Assembly (NCBI GenBank): GCA_015680685.1
Contig: MNCI01023742.1
Location: 1 to 27,873, forward strand
Origin: Gnetum montanum
Lineage: Eukaryota; Streptophyta; Gnetopsida; Gnetales; Gnetaceae
DNA length: 27,873 nucleotides
Direction of reading: 5' to 3'
The position numbers and the translations under genes were made by a program. A model generated the notes under the pieces. That model ran no database searches and was not told where the DNA came from. It saw nothing but the letters and a program-made list of their open reading frames with translations. This document shows, in pieces, positions 10,224 through 20,460 of this stretch (position 1 is its first letter; each line of letters opens with the position of its first letter).

Positions 10224-13200
10224 ATGAATCCAGATCAACCTTCCACATCAATGTCTAACATAATTGATACCACAATCCAGCCAAATCATGCCACACTAAG
10301 CCTTGAACAATACAATTTCATTTGTGCCAAAATGCAAGCAGGACTACTAATAGATTACCTTGACTTGGAGGTAGAATAGGACTATGAGTGACTCCACCAG
10401 AATGAACAGGAGTACAACCCCTCCTTGTTTGACATAATCCCACTTATGGAGTCCTACCACCAGTTGTTGTCTCTACTTATCCATGCAAACAAGAATGATA
10501 CAAGGAAAACCTACGAGAAAGCCTCATAGGAGGAAGAAGATAAGTTTGAGGTCCACTCCAAGCATGAGAGCCCCCTCCACACTATCTTCCAACAACCACC
10601 CCCTAGTATAGTCCCTCCTTGGTTTGGTCCATCCATCCTCTCCAAGATGGTGACCATGCCAATTTAGCCTTCCTCCCAAGCAACTAATGCATTTTCCCAA
10701 CACTATGCTCATGCAGGGGCCACTTCCCAGCCCCAGACAACATCGGCATCCTACATCCCACCTGTCTCATTGGTGTCTACGGTGTCTGTCCAACCCACTT
10801 GTGTGTGGCCTACTTCGATCACCACATCCATCGCTTAGCCAACACATCAACAACTGTCTGCTATGACATTAAACTAGAAACAACTATCCACTACGATATT
10901 AAACTGGCAAACCCCACAACCAACAATTCTTCCCTATGCTATGAAACCAACCCAAGCCCAGCCAATGCAACCAGCTGGCACATCCCCAAGCTTGGATCAG
11001 GTATTCTAGCTAATCCAAAGCTTGATGGAGGAGATCAAGAGACTTAAGGCTACCTCCTCTAACACCATCAAGGTGGTGGAATTCTATGGAGATGACCCCA
11101 TAAGTCCTATGGTACCACCCCTAACTCTTTCAACTGGGGCCCAACTACCAATGCATACTTGGTTACATTTTGATCTGAATGCCTAATCCTTCAAGCTTGG
11201 CCACACACCATCATGCACATGTTTCCCATGTCACTCACTGGCAAGGCCTTGGACTGGTATCACACACTCCCCAAGGCCTTAATCTCCTCTTTGGAGGATC
11301 TCATAATCAGGTTTGTGACACACTTCAGGTACAACCTAAAGCTTGAAGCAACCCTTGACCAACTTATGCAAGTTAAATAAGGGCCTCTAAAGCCCATGCC
11401 AAAATTCCTCCAATGTTAGAATGCTGCATTGAGTGAAATGCATGAACCCCTAGTGGAGGCACATCTACTGGCCATCTTTAAAGGTGTAGTAAATGACTTT
11501 ATTAAGTCCAAACTGTATTATATAGCCCCAAAGTCTCTTAGCCAAGCCTTTTCCTAAGCAAAAAGCATAGAGGAAGCAACATAAGCTAGCAATGACCTAG
11601 CTTATGTGGCCTACAGAAACCAACATGCTCACAAGCAAAACACAACAGTTGCTGCAAGCACAAAAGCAACCAACTAGGGCCCAACAGCTAACCAACCCAA
11701 AGCCCTAGCTAACAAAACCACCAACTTTGATGCTAACTCACCTACATTGGTAGGGGCCACCCCAAGGCCCAACTTTCAATGCAAGCACTGCTCAAAGTAT
11801 ACACCACTACCGATGCAGCCCTTTGAACTACTGAAGCAACTTTTGAAAGCCAGGGAAATCCAACACAAACACGTATCGATGATTACTCATCAAAAACATG
11901 ATAGGTATTGTGAACTACTAAGGAACCCCACATTAGTAGTACCAAATGATCCCCCGGTCCCACAACATTTTAAATTTGGCCAATACTGTCATTACCATCA
12001 ATTTACTGGTCATAGTACAGACGATTGTTGTGCTTTGCAAGATGACCTACAGAGAATGATAGAACGAGGCCAACTAGTGATGAACACAGCAAGTCAATCC
12101 AACATAGAAGATGTCTCCTATGTCATAAATTCCATTAGCATAGGTGGCAATCCCAAACCTATGCAACCTTTTATGATCCATGTGCCTCCAAGCAAGGCAA
12201 GGATTCCCTCTGCCTCCACAAACAAGAGGCCTCCCTTTATTATCAAAGTGCCACCTCAGGCACCTACAACACCCTTTGTGGTCAAAATTCTAAACCAATC
12301 ATCCGCTAAGACGTTAAACTGGCATGATGCAGCAACAAAAAATGCGAAAAAACCTTTCGTCATCAAGGTGCCACAACAAGTTAGTCACACAACAACCCCT
12401 ACAATAACTCCTAAGCCATCATTTATCATAAGGGTGCCACAATGTGATGGCCCTTTACCTACCCAAAGCCCTATAGTGGGCAAAATCTTGCTCCCTCCTC
12501 CCTCGAGGGTCGACCCCACTAACAACCCAGGTAGGCCCACCAAATGGAAATGCAAGAGGGAAAACGAACACCTCACAACCACCATGGCTAAAGCAAAGGC
12601 CACAACTAGCAAGCAAAAAGAAAAGCACTGGGGCCCCTACCCCCAAGCAGGCCATGCAAACGAAGCCCAAGTCCCCTTTACAAGAGATATGTCTCTCAAA
12701 CCACATGGATGGAATCAAGGCCAACACAATGACTAATGACAAGGACTTCATAGCTACATTAACCTAGTGAAACAAGCACTTAAGAAAAAGAACAAAATGT
12801 TGAGCTTGTACGACCTGGTCATGACCTCATCTACTCATTGCGAAGCGTTAGCCTAGATCTTGGCCTCTATTCCTGTTATGGAGGATATCCCTGCAAATGA
12901 GACATCCATCCATGCAATGATTTTACCCCCCACACCACAAAAATTGGGTTCAAAAACCTTAACCTTTTGCGATGATGCAGTCAAAGCCAACCCCGCACGA
13001 GGGGAGGTGACTACTACTCGACTATCCATCAACATTCGTGTTGGACAGTGCACCATCCATAGAGTGCATGTTGATGATGGTGTAGCAACAAATGTAGTCC
13101 TGTACTCTATCATTGAAAACTAGGCCTTGTGGATGAAATCAAGCCAACTAAAACCACGTGTCTAAAATCCTTGAATGAATCACGTGTTACAGTTAAGGGT

Positions 13201-13509
13201 ACAATCAACTTAGCCTTTGTGGTAGGAGAGAAATTCCCCACTAGTGAATATTTCACTGTCATAGAGGAGATGCCAGGTTTCAACATGATTCTAGGCAGGC
13301 CTTGGCTAGCCCAACTATGTACCATCTCCTCTTCCATCCACCAAGAAATCCACCTTTCATACGAAGGTGGTCAAGTTATCATCCATGGTGATAACGCTTC
13401 CTCTTCAACTATCCACAACATAGACATGGCACAAGTTTTAGAAGAAGAGTTTCTTGGTGGTACACCTATAATAACCAATGCAGCGCTTAAGGCTAACACA
13501 CCCAAATGA
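10224..13509 (+). pseudogene. gag with protease-like end of element C
   Basis: The start is taken at ATG 10224 (MNPDQPSTSMSNIIDTT). The frame carries several TAG/TGA stops, shifts between about 11100 and 11190, and shifts again near 13125. Visible parts: a Pro/Thr/Ser-rich N-terminus; a gag capsid core with ALDWYHTLPKALISSLEDL and FVTHFRYN at 11247-11340; a long open stretch 11747-12736 with the box CHYHQFTGHSTDDCCALQDD (from 11987) continuing to RMIERGQL, typical of Tat-type gag; five copies of a PFxIKVP-like repeat (12160-12440); and a retropepsin-like end with HVDDGVATNV (near 13067) and ILGRPWL (near 13288). The first acidic site reads Asp-Asp-Gly, unlike the usual Asp-Ser/Thr-Gly. Nothing follows where RT should begin. 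Confidence 0.8.
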
Positions 13510-14011
13510 GTGGTTCAAGCTTCCTAGAGGATCCTAAGCCTTGCACACTCCCTAATCCATGCCTGGTTAGGAAGCAAATACATGGCCAAGACTTTCCCTT
13601 GGTGCCTACCTACCCTTTGCCTCCACTTGCCATGCATTTTTTACTTTTTTTTACATTGCACTAGCCTATGCGTTTACATTTTGCCTGCTCACTTAGATCA
13701 CATATTTTTCTTTCTTTACACATTTTTCAACTTAGTTTACACATTGCATTTGAAAAACATCAAACATAAAAAAAATAAACATAAAACTACAAAAACACAT
13801 GGCCCAAAAAGGCCTTAAACTAGCCTACGGACCAGAATGGCCTAAAACTACCACTTTTTGCATTGCTTTTCTTTCATTCATACATTTTAAATCTATTTAC
13901 AATAGGTGTTGCTTGATGCTATTTTCTTTCTAGTTGATTTTTGCATGATCTTGCAGGCACATAGCATGACCATGCATGCAGCATCACACCTTACACAAGC
14001 AAGCTAAGCAC

Positions 14012-14300
14012 TAGTCCACTATGACTATAAACTAGCATAAACAGTCTACTATGACTATAAACTAGCACAGACAGTTTGCTATGACTATAAATTGGCACAA
14101 ATAGTCCTCTATGACTATAAACTAGCACAACACGTCCTTGGTTCATGATGTTAAACTGGCATAAAATCTCATCCTTGGGTCATGACATTAAACTACCACA
14201 ACATCCACTATCCACTATGACATTAAACTAGCATTCAACAATCTACTAGGAGTATAAACTAGCACATCATGATCTTCTAGGACTTTAAACTGGCATGTTG
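14012..14300 (+). repeat. 30-bp tandem array in the 3' region of element C
   Basis: Four units of exactly 30 bp start at 14012, 14042, 14072 and 14102, each with the core CTATGACTATAAACTAGCAC. About five more degenerate units follow to 14300 with variable spacing and the core CATGACATTAAACTGGCA. The same TTAAACTGGC/TTAAACTAG core appears in the gag region at 10868, 10900 and 12312. Confidence 0.85.
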
Positions 14301-15001
14301 CTGATCTGATTTGAGCACCTACCATTTGTGAAACCCTTGGGGCACTTGCAGCATTCTTTCCTCTCACCATTATACTAATTTTTTGGAGCACTGGCCATTA
14401 GTGAAACCTTCATAGAACTCACAACATTGTCTCCTTGGCACCTTCAGAGCACTTGCAACTAGCATAGCATTTGACACATTTACTGCATCTTCACATCTAG
14501 CACCTACAACATCTTCACATCTGACATTTGCACTTGCATTTCACGTTTTTTGTTTTTCTTGTCTTCTCTGAGTTGTGTTTGCAGGATGAAGCCTTAGAGA
14601 TAGTAATGCAGAGAGGCATCTCATTGCAGCAGCAAGTCACCACATTGCTCTAATGTGCATGATTGGACTAGTTGAGTCACTTAAGAGTGCACCTTCCCCC
14701 TCATCCTTATTACAACCTATGCACATTCACTCCATTATCCTAATATTCTCTCATCCCCCACATACTCATGATTTGACATCCCTTTGGCATACGCATTGTG
14801 ACATACATGGCATTCTCTTTACATCAACCATTGAACTCATGATAGAGGTAACACAACTCATCCCATGGGGAGCCTTTGTGGGCTAGTCAAAGCCTAAGCG
14901 GATGTAACATAAATCATCCCTAGGAAACAAAGCCCATCTTCTCGATGGCTAACTTACAGCTAACATTCAGTAGTAAGCTAAACCCAAAGAAGGTTCATCT
15001 C

Positions 15002-15077
15002 AAGAAAAAAAAGAAGAAGATAAAAAGAGAAGAAGAAAGAAAAGAAAAAAAAAAAGAAAAAGAAAAAAGAAAAAGAA
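15002..15077 (+). repeat. Purine-rich A/G tract in the 3' region of element C
   Basis: An almost uninterrupted run of A and G (AAGAAG and GAAAAA types) with one T in the middle. A shorter one occurs at 21112-21140 in the 3' region of element B. It is not next to an LTR, so it is not the ordinary polypurine tract. Confidence 0.8.
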
Positions 15078-15465
15078 TGGGGAAAAGCACATCCCTAGGA
15101 AAATTGACAATGTTGTAGCTTTACAACTGGCCAAGCCTTAGATTTTCTTTGATTCTCTCATAAACACTCCAACAAGAGGTCAACATTTTAGGGGTGAACC
15201 ACATCATGCCATGGTCACTGTTAAGCATGCTAAATTTTCATCTTACATCATGATCCACTATTTGCATTTCATATCCATCATTTTAATTTCATCTCCCTAG
15301 AATTTCCTATACTCCTTGTCCCCTAACATAACCTTATTTTCATAACACTCTTGAGCATGCTAAAATGACATCCAATCTTGTGCCAATGAGTGATGTTGGT
15401 GACATGTCTACTGTGGAGTTTTGTAATTCTTTGTTGACATCTATCAGGCCACTTCTCTAGACATC

Positions 15466-15478
15466 AATAAAGAGGGGC
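15466..15478 (+). promoter_or_regulatory. Polypurine tract of element C
   Basis: AATAAAGAGGGGC ends three bases before the TGAAACACC start of the 3' LTR, the place where plus-strand DNA synthesis is primed. Confidence 0.7.
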
Positions 15479-15624
15479 CATTGAAACACCATAAAATTTT
15501 AGGTCTTGACATCATGACTATAATTTGGGTAAGTGTTAGAACAATGGCACTTTCTGCACAGATGTTACCCTACGTAGCATAGTGCAGCGTAGCACACCTC
15601 TTACGTTGTGTAGTGTAGTGCAGC

Positions 15625-15693
15625 GTAGAAACCATGTCGACTACAACGTAGAAACCATGTCTACTGTATCGTAGCAACCATGTCTACTACTGC
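15625..15693 (+). repeat. Three 23-bp repeats in U3 of the 3' LTR of element C
   Basis: Units at 15625, 15648 and 15671 share GTAGMAACCATGTC and CTAC. The 5' LTR has a single unit (8841-8863). Units differ from each other at a few bases, so the expansion is not very recent. Confidence 0.85.
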
Positions 15694-15816
15694 ATAGCAC
15701 CCTATCCAGCATTACGACCAGTGTCCGATGTCCCTCACGTAACATGGAACAAGTGTGATCCCACCCACCGCACTGCCACATGACACATGATCCACATTTT
15801 GGACTAACCCTAGCCC

Positions 15817-15824
15817 TATAAATA
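15817..15824 (+). promoter_or_regulatory. TATA box, 3' LTR of element C
   Basis: TATAAATA in TAGCCCTATAAATACCC. If still active it would drive transcription to the right, into the remaining gag-pol of B. Confidence 0.7.
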
Positions 15825-15840
15825 CCCTGGGAACCCAAGG

Positions 15841-16075
15841 GTTACATTCCTAGACCGTTGGCATTGCTCAGTAGTTAGCATCCCTTAAATGTTGGCATCT
15901 CCTAGTGGTTACATTCTTGGACCATTGGCATTCCCTAGTAGTTATCATCCCTTAAATGTTGGCATCTCCTAGCGGTTACATTCCTAGAACATTGGCATTC
16001 CTTAATTGTTGGTAGTTCCTAGTGGTTACATTCCTTGACCATTGGCATTCCCAAGTGGTTGGCATTCCTTGGATG
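15841..16075 (+). repeat. 67-bp tandem array, 3' LTR of element C
   Basis: Units at 15841, 15908, 15975 and 16025 reproduce the 67, 67, 50 and partial pattern of the 5' LTR. Confidence 0.88.
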
Positions 16076-16741
16076 TAAGCCTTTTTAAGTACTTGGCATT
16101 TGGCATTTTGGCATCTTGGCATTGAACTCTATGGACGAACGAGACCTAGAGCACACCACACTAGCAGAGAGGCAGAGTTGCACATCACGACCCACCATAG
16201 CCCCATTGCAGCCCTACAAAGCACTGTATGGTACATCACAGTGGCCAACTTGGCAGGCATGGTTCATCACAACGAGTGCCAAACTTTACGACCCAACACC
16301 ACTGAGGCTATGAATGCACTCCCACTATGCCTATGGTACACTATGTATACCTTTGTGAATTAACCATGCTCCCTCTTTTGAGTTGGTACATTGCTATTCT
16401 CAAATTCTATTACATTTCTCAAGCATTTCATTTTGGCATTTAGTTCAATGCTTGTACTTTCTTATTTTTTCATACATATTTTCACATTCATGTCATTATT
16501 ATCAGGTGGGACATCCTGCTATGCTCTAGCTGAGCCAAACCCAATGCCCACGCATAACGTAGTATAAACTCTTTTCACACACAATCATTTGAACATCACG
16601 TAAGTCCCTGTTTGATTGACAAGACTGTTTAGGAAAACCCATTTCCATTTTCTCCAGCATGACCCTTGCACGAATTTAGGGTTAGGCTGTGCACCTAATA
16701 ACCTACCGGTGTTCCAGCCATTAACATTTTTGGTCACTACA

Positions 16742-16746
16742 AGCAT
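16742..16746. repeat. Target site duplication of element C, right copy (AGCAT)
   Basis: It differs by one transition from GGCAT at 8692-8696. Confidence 0.75.
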
Positions 16747-17930
16747 GAAACGAGAAGAACTCTTAGGACTTATGCCCAAGGGAGACTATTTGAGCTTAGG
16801 TCCCATAAAATTCAAAGACTATTTGAGTAAGTTGCTAAGGAAGAAGGTGAGATACAGAAGAGATAAAGTGCATAACAGTATAACCAAGATCCTTCCCTTC
16901 AAAACAGGGGAGTAAGATTTTGTAAGGATGAAGAAGAGTCACCACTCGAAGAGATGGTGAGTAGGAAAACATTGCCTATCCAAAAGATGACATTAGAAGT
17001 TTTGGAAAAGGTAGATCAATTTTGGGATTACCTAGACAATAGATTTCAAACTATTCTTAAAATAGTAGAGGATTCTATAGAGCAAGGTAGTGAGAAAAGA
17101 AAAAAGAAAGAGGCTGAACATGCACATAGCAAGGGTAAGGGAAAAGTTGCCATCATTGAAGAGCTGGTGGATTCAGAAATAGATAATGATAGTGGATGTG
17201 AGATATTTCAATATGACCATATTAATGGATGTTTCCATGTATTCTCACATCTACAGAAGTCTAGGATTTATGCACTCAACCCATGATTAAATAAAAGGCA
17301 AACACCCCGAATGTTACCTTATCATTAGGTAACCCAAGGTAGTTGTGTCAACCCTTAACATATTATCCCAATGGAACTCCATCACAATTTATTGAGAAAT
17401 ATTAATAGTGGAAACACCCACAATCATGGGGAATACCACCACCAAGGCAACAGTATCCTTACTAGAAAATTGACCCATATGGATATTACATGTAGTAGCT
17501 AATCTCCCAATGTGACTCTACTGGTCACGTCACTCCTCAAACTCACTACCAAGCCCACGAGTATTATGGAACTCCCTCTTCTAGAGGTGATATTCTACAA
17601 GCATATCATCCTTCTTATCTATTTGTGTCTCTTCCACCAATAGCTCCACTACCAATTGCTCCCGCGATGCAAGGTAAAATCCCTACCTAGCCACAACAAC
17701 ATAATACCATGAGGTCTATTAACTCTCAACCTACTACTAGTTTCCACGACCACATGAAGAAAAGACATTTATTTAGAACCAATAGTCCAACCAATCCCTT
17801 GTAATCACAAGAAGCTAATTCCTTAGACGACTCAGTATCAATTAAAACTTTAAAGCCCCCTTCAATCCAATCACCACACTCAAAACATATGGTCATGCTA
17901 ACACATGTCGTCACCGATTGGATCAAAGCT
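16742..17930 (+). pseudogene. gag of element B, second part and gag-PR linker
   Basis: Directly after the target duplication of C the gag of B continues: KREELLGLMPKGDYLSLGP, DYLSKLLRKKVRYRRDK, a stop at 16913, then MVSRKTLPIQKMTLEVLEKV and a Lys/Glu-rich segment EKRKKKEAEHAHSKGKGK followed by an acidic SEIDNDSGCE (16954-17286). This order matches A at 5400-4440. The later part (17290-17930) is Pro/Ser-rich and broken by stops. No enzymatic motif is visible; the charged segment resembles a basic-acidic hinge. I cannot name a domain. Confidence 0.65.
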
Positions 17931-18400
17931 AGCCACCTTCATAGGAAATTCTTTGATCCTAGGAGTCCTCTTATATACTTACAAATCACTAGAAATGCAT
18001 TGTTCAAGGCTCTTGTGGATTCAGGTTCTAGTGTCAACTTGATTTCATAAGAAATGTACAAGGCCTAAAACCTGCCTCCATTGAAAAAGAGCAACATTCA
18101 TCTATAGTTGGCTAACTAGTCCATCACTGTCCCATTGGGACTAGTGGAAGACATTGTTGCCATTGTTTGTGGGTGGTCATACTTAGTTGACTTCCTAGTG
18201 ATTCATGTAAACAATGGTAAGGGGAACTTCCCAACCATAATGGAAAGATCATGGCTAAGCACCATTAACACATGCCTAGGAATCCATGATCTTCACCTAG
18301 AAATATCAAAGGAAAATACATTAGGAAAGATTGAGAAGAAGAAAGTTTCATGCATTGCATACAGTGACATAGAGTGTAATTGCATGCAGAGATTATGATT
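17930..18400 (+). pseudogene. Aspartic protease of element B
   Basis: The reading carries KALVDSGSSVNLIS with the catalytic Asp-Ser-Gly-Ser at 18018-18029, then LVEDIVAIVCGWSYLVDFLVI and the end box IMERSWLSTI, a degraded form of ILGRPWL. One frame holds through the domain with stops at 18048, 18066 and between the two halves. Retropepsin-type proteases act as dimers and cut the polyprotein. The catalytic motif survives here but is lost in A. Confidence 0.82.
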
Positions 18401-18539
18401 TGTGCAAATTTTAGCATTTCTTGCATGCAATCAGTGCGCACAAGTGATTAACATACGAAGATGCCCATATGCATTAGCCACATGATAGGAAGACACCTAG
18501 TGGCTAATAGCTGATCAAGAAAGAAGTTCACTCATATGC

Positions 18540-19560
18540 ATGGAACCAACTAAGGGTTTAACTTGTGCTTACATCGATAGCATAGATGCATTGGTGCAAG
18601 TCCACCACGAACTTCCAAGTCTTAACCTTGAAAATATCAACTGGGGAAAGTTGGAAATCCTTGAGAAATTTAAGTAGGAGCCCCTTGAGCTAAAATCATT
18701 GCCCATTAGTATGAAATACACATTCCTTAAAAATGGAAAATCGATAATTATCAATGCTAAGCTTGCTCCTACACAGAAAGAAGAACTACTGAAGGTAATA
18801 AATAAATGGTCAGAAGCCTTTGCTTGGTCATATCCCAAATTAAATAGAATAGATCCTAGGATATGCCAACATAGAACTTACATTGACCTCTCCATGAAGC
18901 CTCGAGGACAACCATAGAGGTGATTGAACCCTAAGCTAAAGAAAGTAGTTAAGGAAGAAATTGAACAGCTTCTCAAGGCTAGGTTCATATACCCCATTGC
19001 TGATAGCGAATGGATTAGCCCCTTAGTTATTGTACCTAAAAAGGGAGGCAAATGGAGGGTGTTCATATATTTTAGGCTACTAAATATGGCAACATTCAAA
19101 GATAACTTTCCATTGCCATTCGTCAACCAAGTCTTAGACACCATTGTAAGGCATCTCTATTATAGTTTTTTGGATGGATATAGTAGATATAACCAAATAC
19201 AAATAGCCCTAGAAGACCAAGTCATGACTAAATTCACTAGTCCTTGGGGAACATTCACATGCAAAAAAATGTCATTTGGCTTGTGCAATGCCCCTGCAAC
19301 ATGTCAATAACTAGTTCTAAGCATATTCCAACAACAAATAGGGAATGGCATGGAGGTCTTTATGGACGACTTCTTCACTTATGGAGAAAACTCTGATCAA
19401 GCCTTGGACTGATTGGAACAAGTGTTAAAAAGTTGTGTAGAAACCAATTTGAGGTTTAACTAGAAGAAAAGACATTTGATGGTCCAAGAAGGCATATTAC
19501 TAGGGCACAAAATCTCACACACAGGGATAAAGGTAGATCCCAAGAAAATCAACATGATGG
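18540..19560 (+). pseudogene. Reverse transcriptase of element B, C-terminal part deleted
   Basis: In a single frame: APTQKEELLKVINKW, RIDPRICQHRTYIDL, LNPKLKKVVKEEIEQLLKA, SPLVIVPKKGGKWRVFIYFR, NMATFKDNFPLPFVNQVLD, LDGYSRYNQIQIALEDQ, MSFGLCNAPATCQ, the active site FMDDF (19359-19373), LLGHKISHTGIKVDPKKI. These are the ordered RT fingers and palm blocks of Athila-type elements. Stops are single changes such as CAG to TAG and CGA to TGA in PxRxLNP (18915-18923). At about 19560 the RT joins directly to integrase; the end of RT, all of RNase H and the start of IN, present in A over about 1.3 kb, are absent. Confidence 0.88.
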
Positions 19561-20460
19561 GAGAATGATTGCTAGAAAGGAGGGTCCACAACAATGGGTT
19601 CAATTGTTAGAACCCTTCGACATCTGGGAAATTGATTTTATGGGGCCGATTACACCAACGTCTAATGGAAAATCTTATATTATTGTTACCATTGATTACC
19701 TAACAAAATGGGCCAAAGAAACTACTGTTAAAGATTGTACATCATCTACAATAGCACGATTTGTTTAAAAATAAATCATAAACAGGTTTGGTGTGTCATG
19801 TGCACTTATTTTAGATAATGCTACACACTTCACAAGTGAAACTTTTTAGAAATTAGTGCAACGCTTAGGGGTTGAGCATAAATTGACTAAACCATACCAC
19901 CCCCAAGTGAATGGTCAAGCAGAAGTCACCGACAAGGAGATTATGAAGATATTGACAAGAACCATTAGCAAGTTTAGGTGAGATTGGAGCACTAAATTGA
20001 ATGATGCTCTTTGGGCATACTACTCCACATGGAAACTCCCTACATGCTACTCTCCCTATGAGTTAGTGTATAGTAAATTACCAATGCTTCCACGACATGT
20101 GACCTCAACCTTGACCTTGATCTAGCATAGAAACAATGGTTAGTAACCCTTAACTTTCTAGATGAAAATTGATTAGCTACCCTATCATCTAACGAATTGC
20201 ACAAGGCCTTCAATAAACAACATTATGACCTAAGAATTAGGAAAGTTAAATATCAACCAGTAGATAAGGTTCTCTACTAGAATCCCACACATGTGCCACA
20301 ACGTAGTAAATTTCTAACACTGTGGGAAGGACCTTATATTATTTATGCAACTTTTCCTTCAAGGGCCATGGCAATATACAAACCTAAGAGCTCAAATAAG
20401 AACCTTTTGGTTAACATGCAACAAACCAAACCTTTCTAGGATCTTAGGATAGCTAGTACA
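19561..20460 (+). pseudogene. Integrase of element B, N-terminal zinc finger missing, triad kept
   Basis: The core begins with EPFDIWEIDFMGPI and continues SYIIVTIDYLTKWA. Catalytic residues: Asp at 19634-19636, Asp in LILDN at 19814-19816 and Glu in NGQAEV at 19922-19924. The last two are separated by exactly 35 residues, so the D,D(35)E triad is complete. Stops (for example TAA at 19766) break the frame, and a shift near 20095 leads into NFLDEN and a WEGPYIIYATFPS end, the C-terminal domain. The HHCC finger was removed with the RT-IN deletion. Integrase inserts the cDNA in the genome; this copy could not work. Confidence 0.87.

Larger units (their letters stand above)
13510..15465 (+). other. 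3' non-coding region of element C
   Basis: About 2 kb with no coding motif in any frame. 13600-13960 is T-rich; 14012-14300 is a tandem array; 14310-14560 has loosely repeated blocks (GTGAAACC, ATCTTCACATCT, GCACTTGCA); 15002-15077 is almost pure A/G. The frames at 13582-13818 and 14653-14886 lack homology to any retrotransposon domain and look incidental. Confidence 0.7.
8697..16741 (+). mobile_element. Element C: Tat-like LTR retrotransposon with gag but no RT or integrase
   Basis: Two direct LTRs of about 1.2 kb (8697-9911 and 15482-16741) enclose 5.57 kb. The 5' LTR is followed by a primer-site candidate and the 3' LTR is preceded by a purine tract. The only coding trace is a gag with a protease-like end (10224-13509). 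I read all frames of 13510-15481 and found no RT, RNase H or integrase motif. The CxxH...GH...C gag box is of the kind seen in the Tat branch of Ty3/gypsy. Elements of this structure (LTRs, gag, no pol) are known as non-autonomous TR-GAG-type elements and must borrow enzymes. An internal deletion of pol specific to this copy is the alternative. Confidence 0.85.
15482..16741 (+). repeat. 3' LTR of element C
   Basis: It starts TGAAACACC and ends CACTACA, followed by AGCAT. TATAAATA is at 15817-15824. It holds three 23-bp repeats (15625-15693) where the 5' LTR has one; this accounts for the length difference of 45 bp. The 67-bp array is at 15841-16075. Frames at 16100-16363 and 16616-16779 are LTR sequence and not genes; the open frame from 16616 runs across the LTR border into gag of B. 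Confidence 0.9.

Noticed and set aside
12385-13337. Minus-strand frames opposite the gag of C
   Set aside because: Shadow frames of the + strand gag, without recognisable domains.
14012-14300. CRISPR-like regular array
   Set aside because: Units are contiguous 30-bp tandem repeats without unique spacers, inside a plant retrotransposon; no cas-like gene is present.
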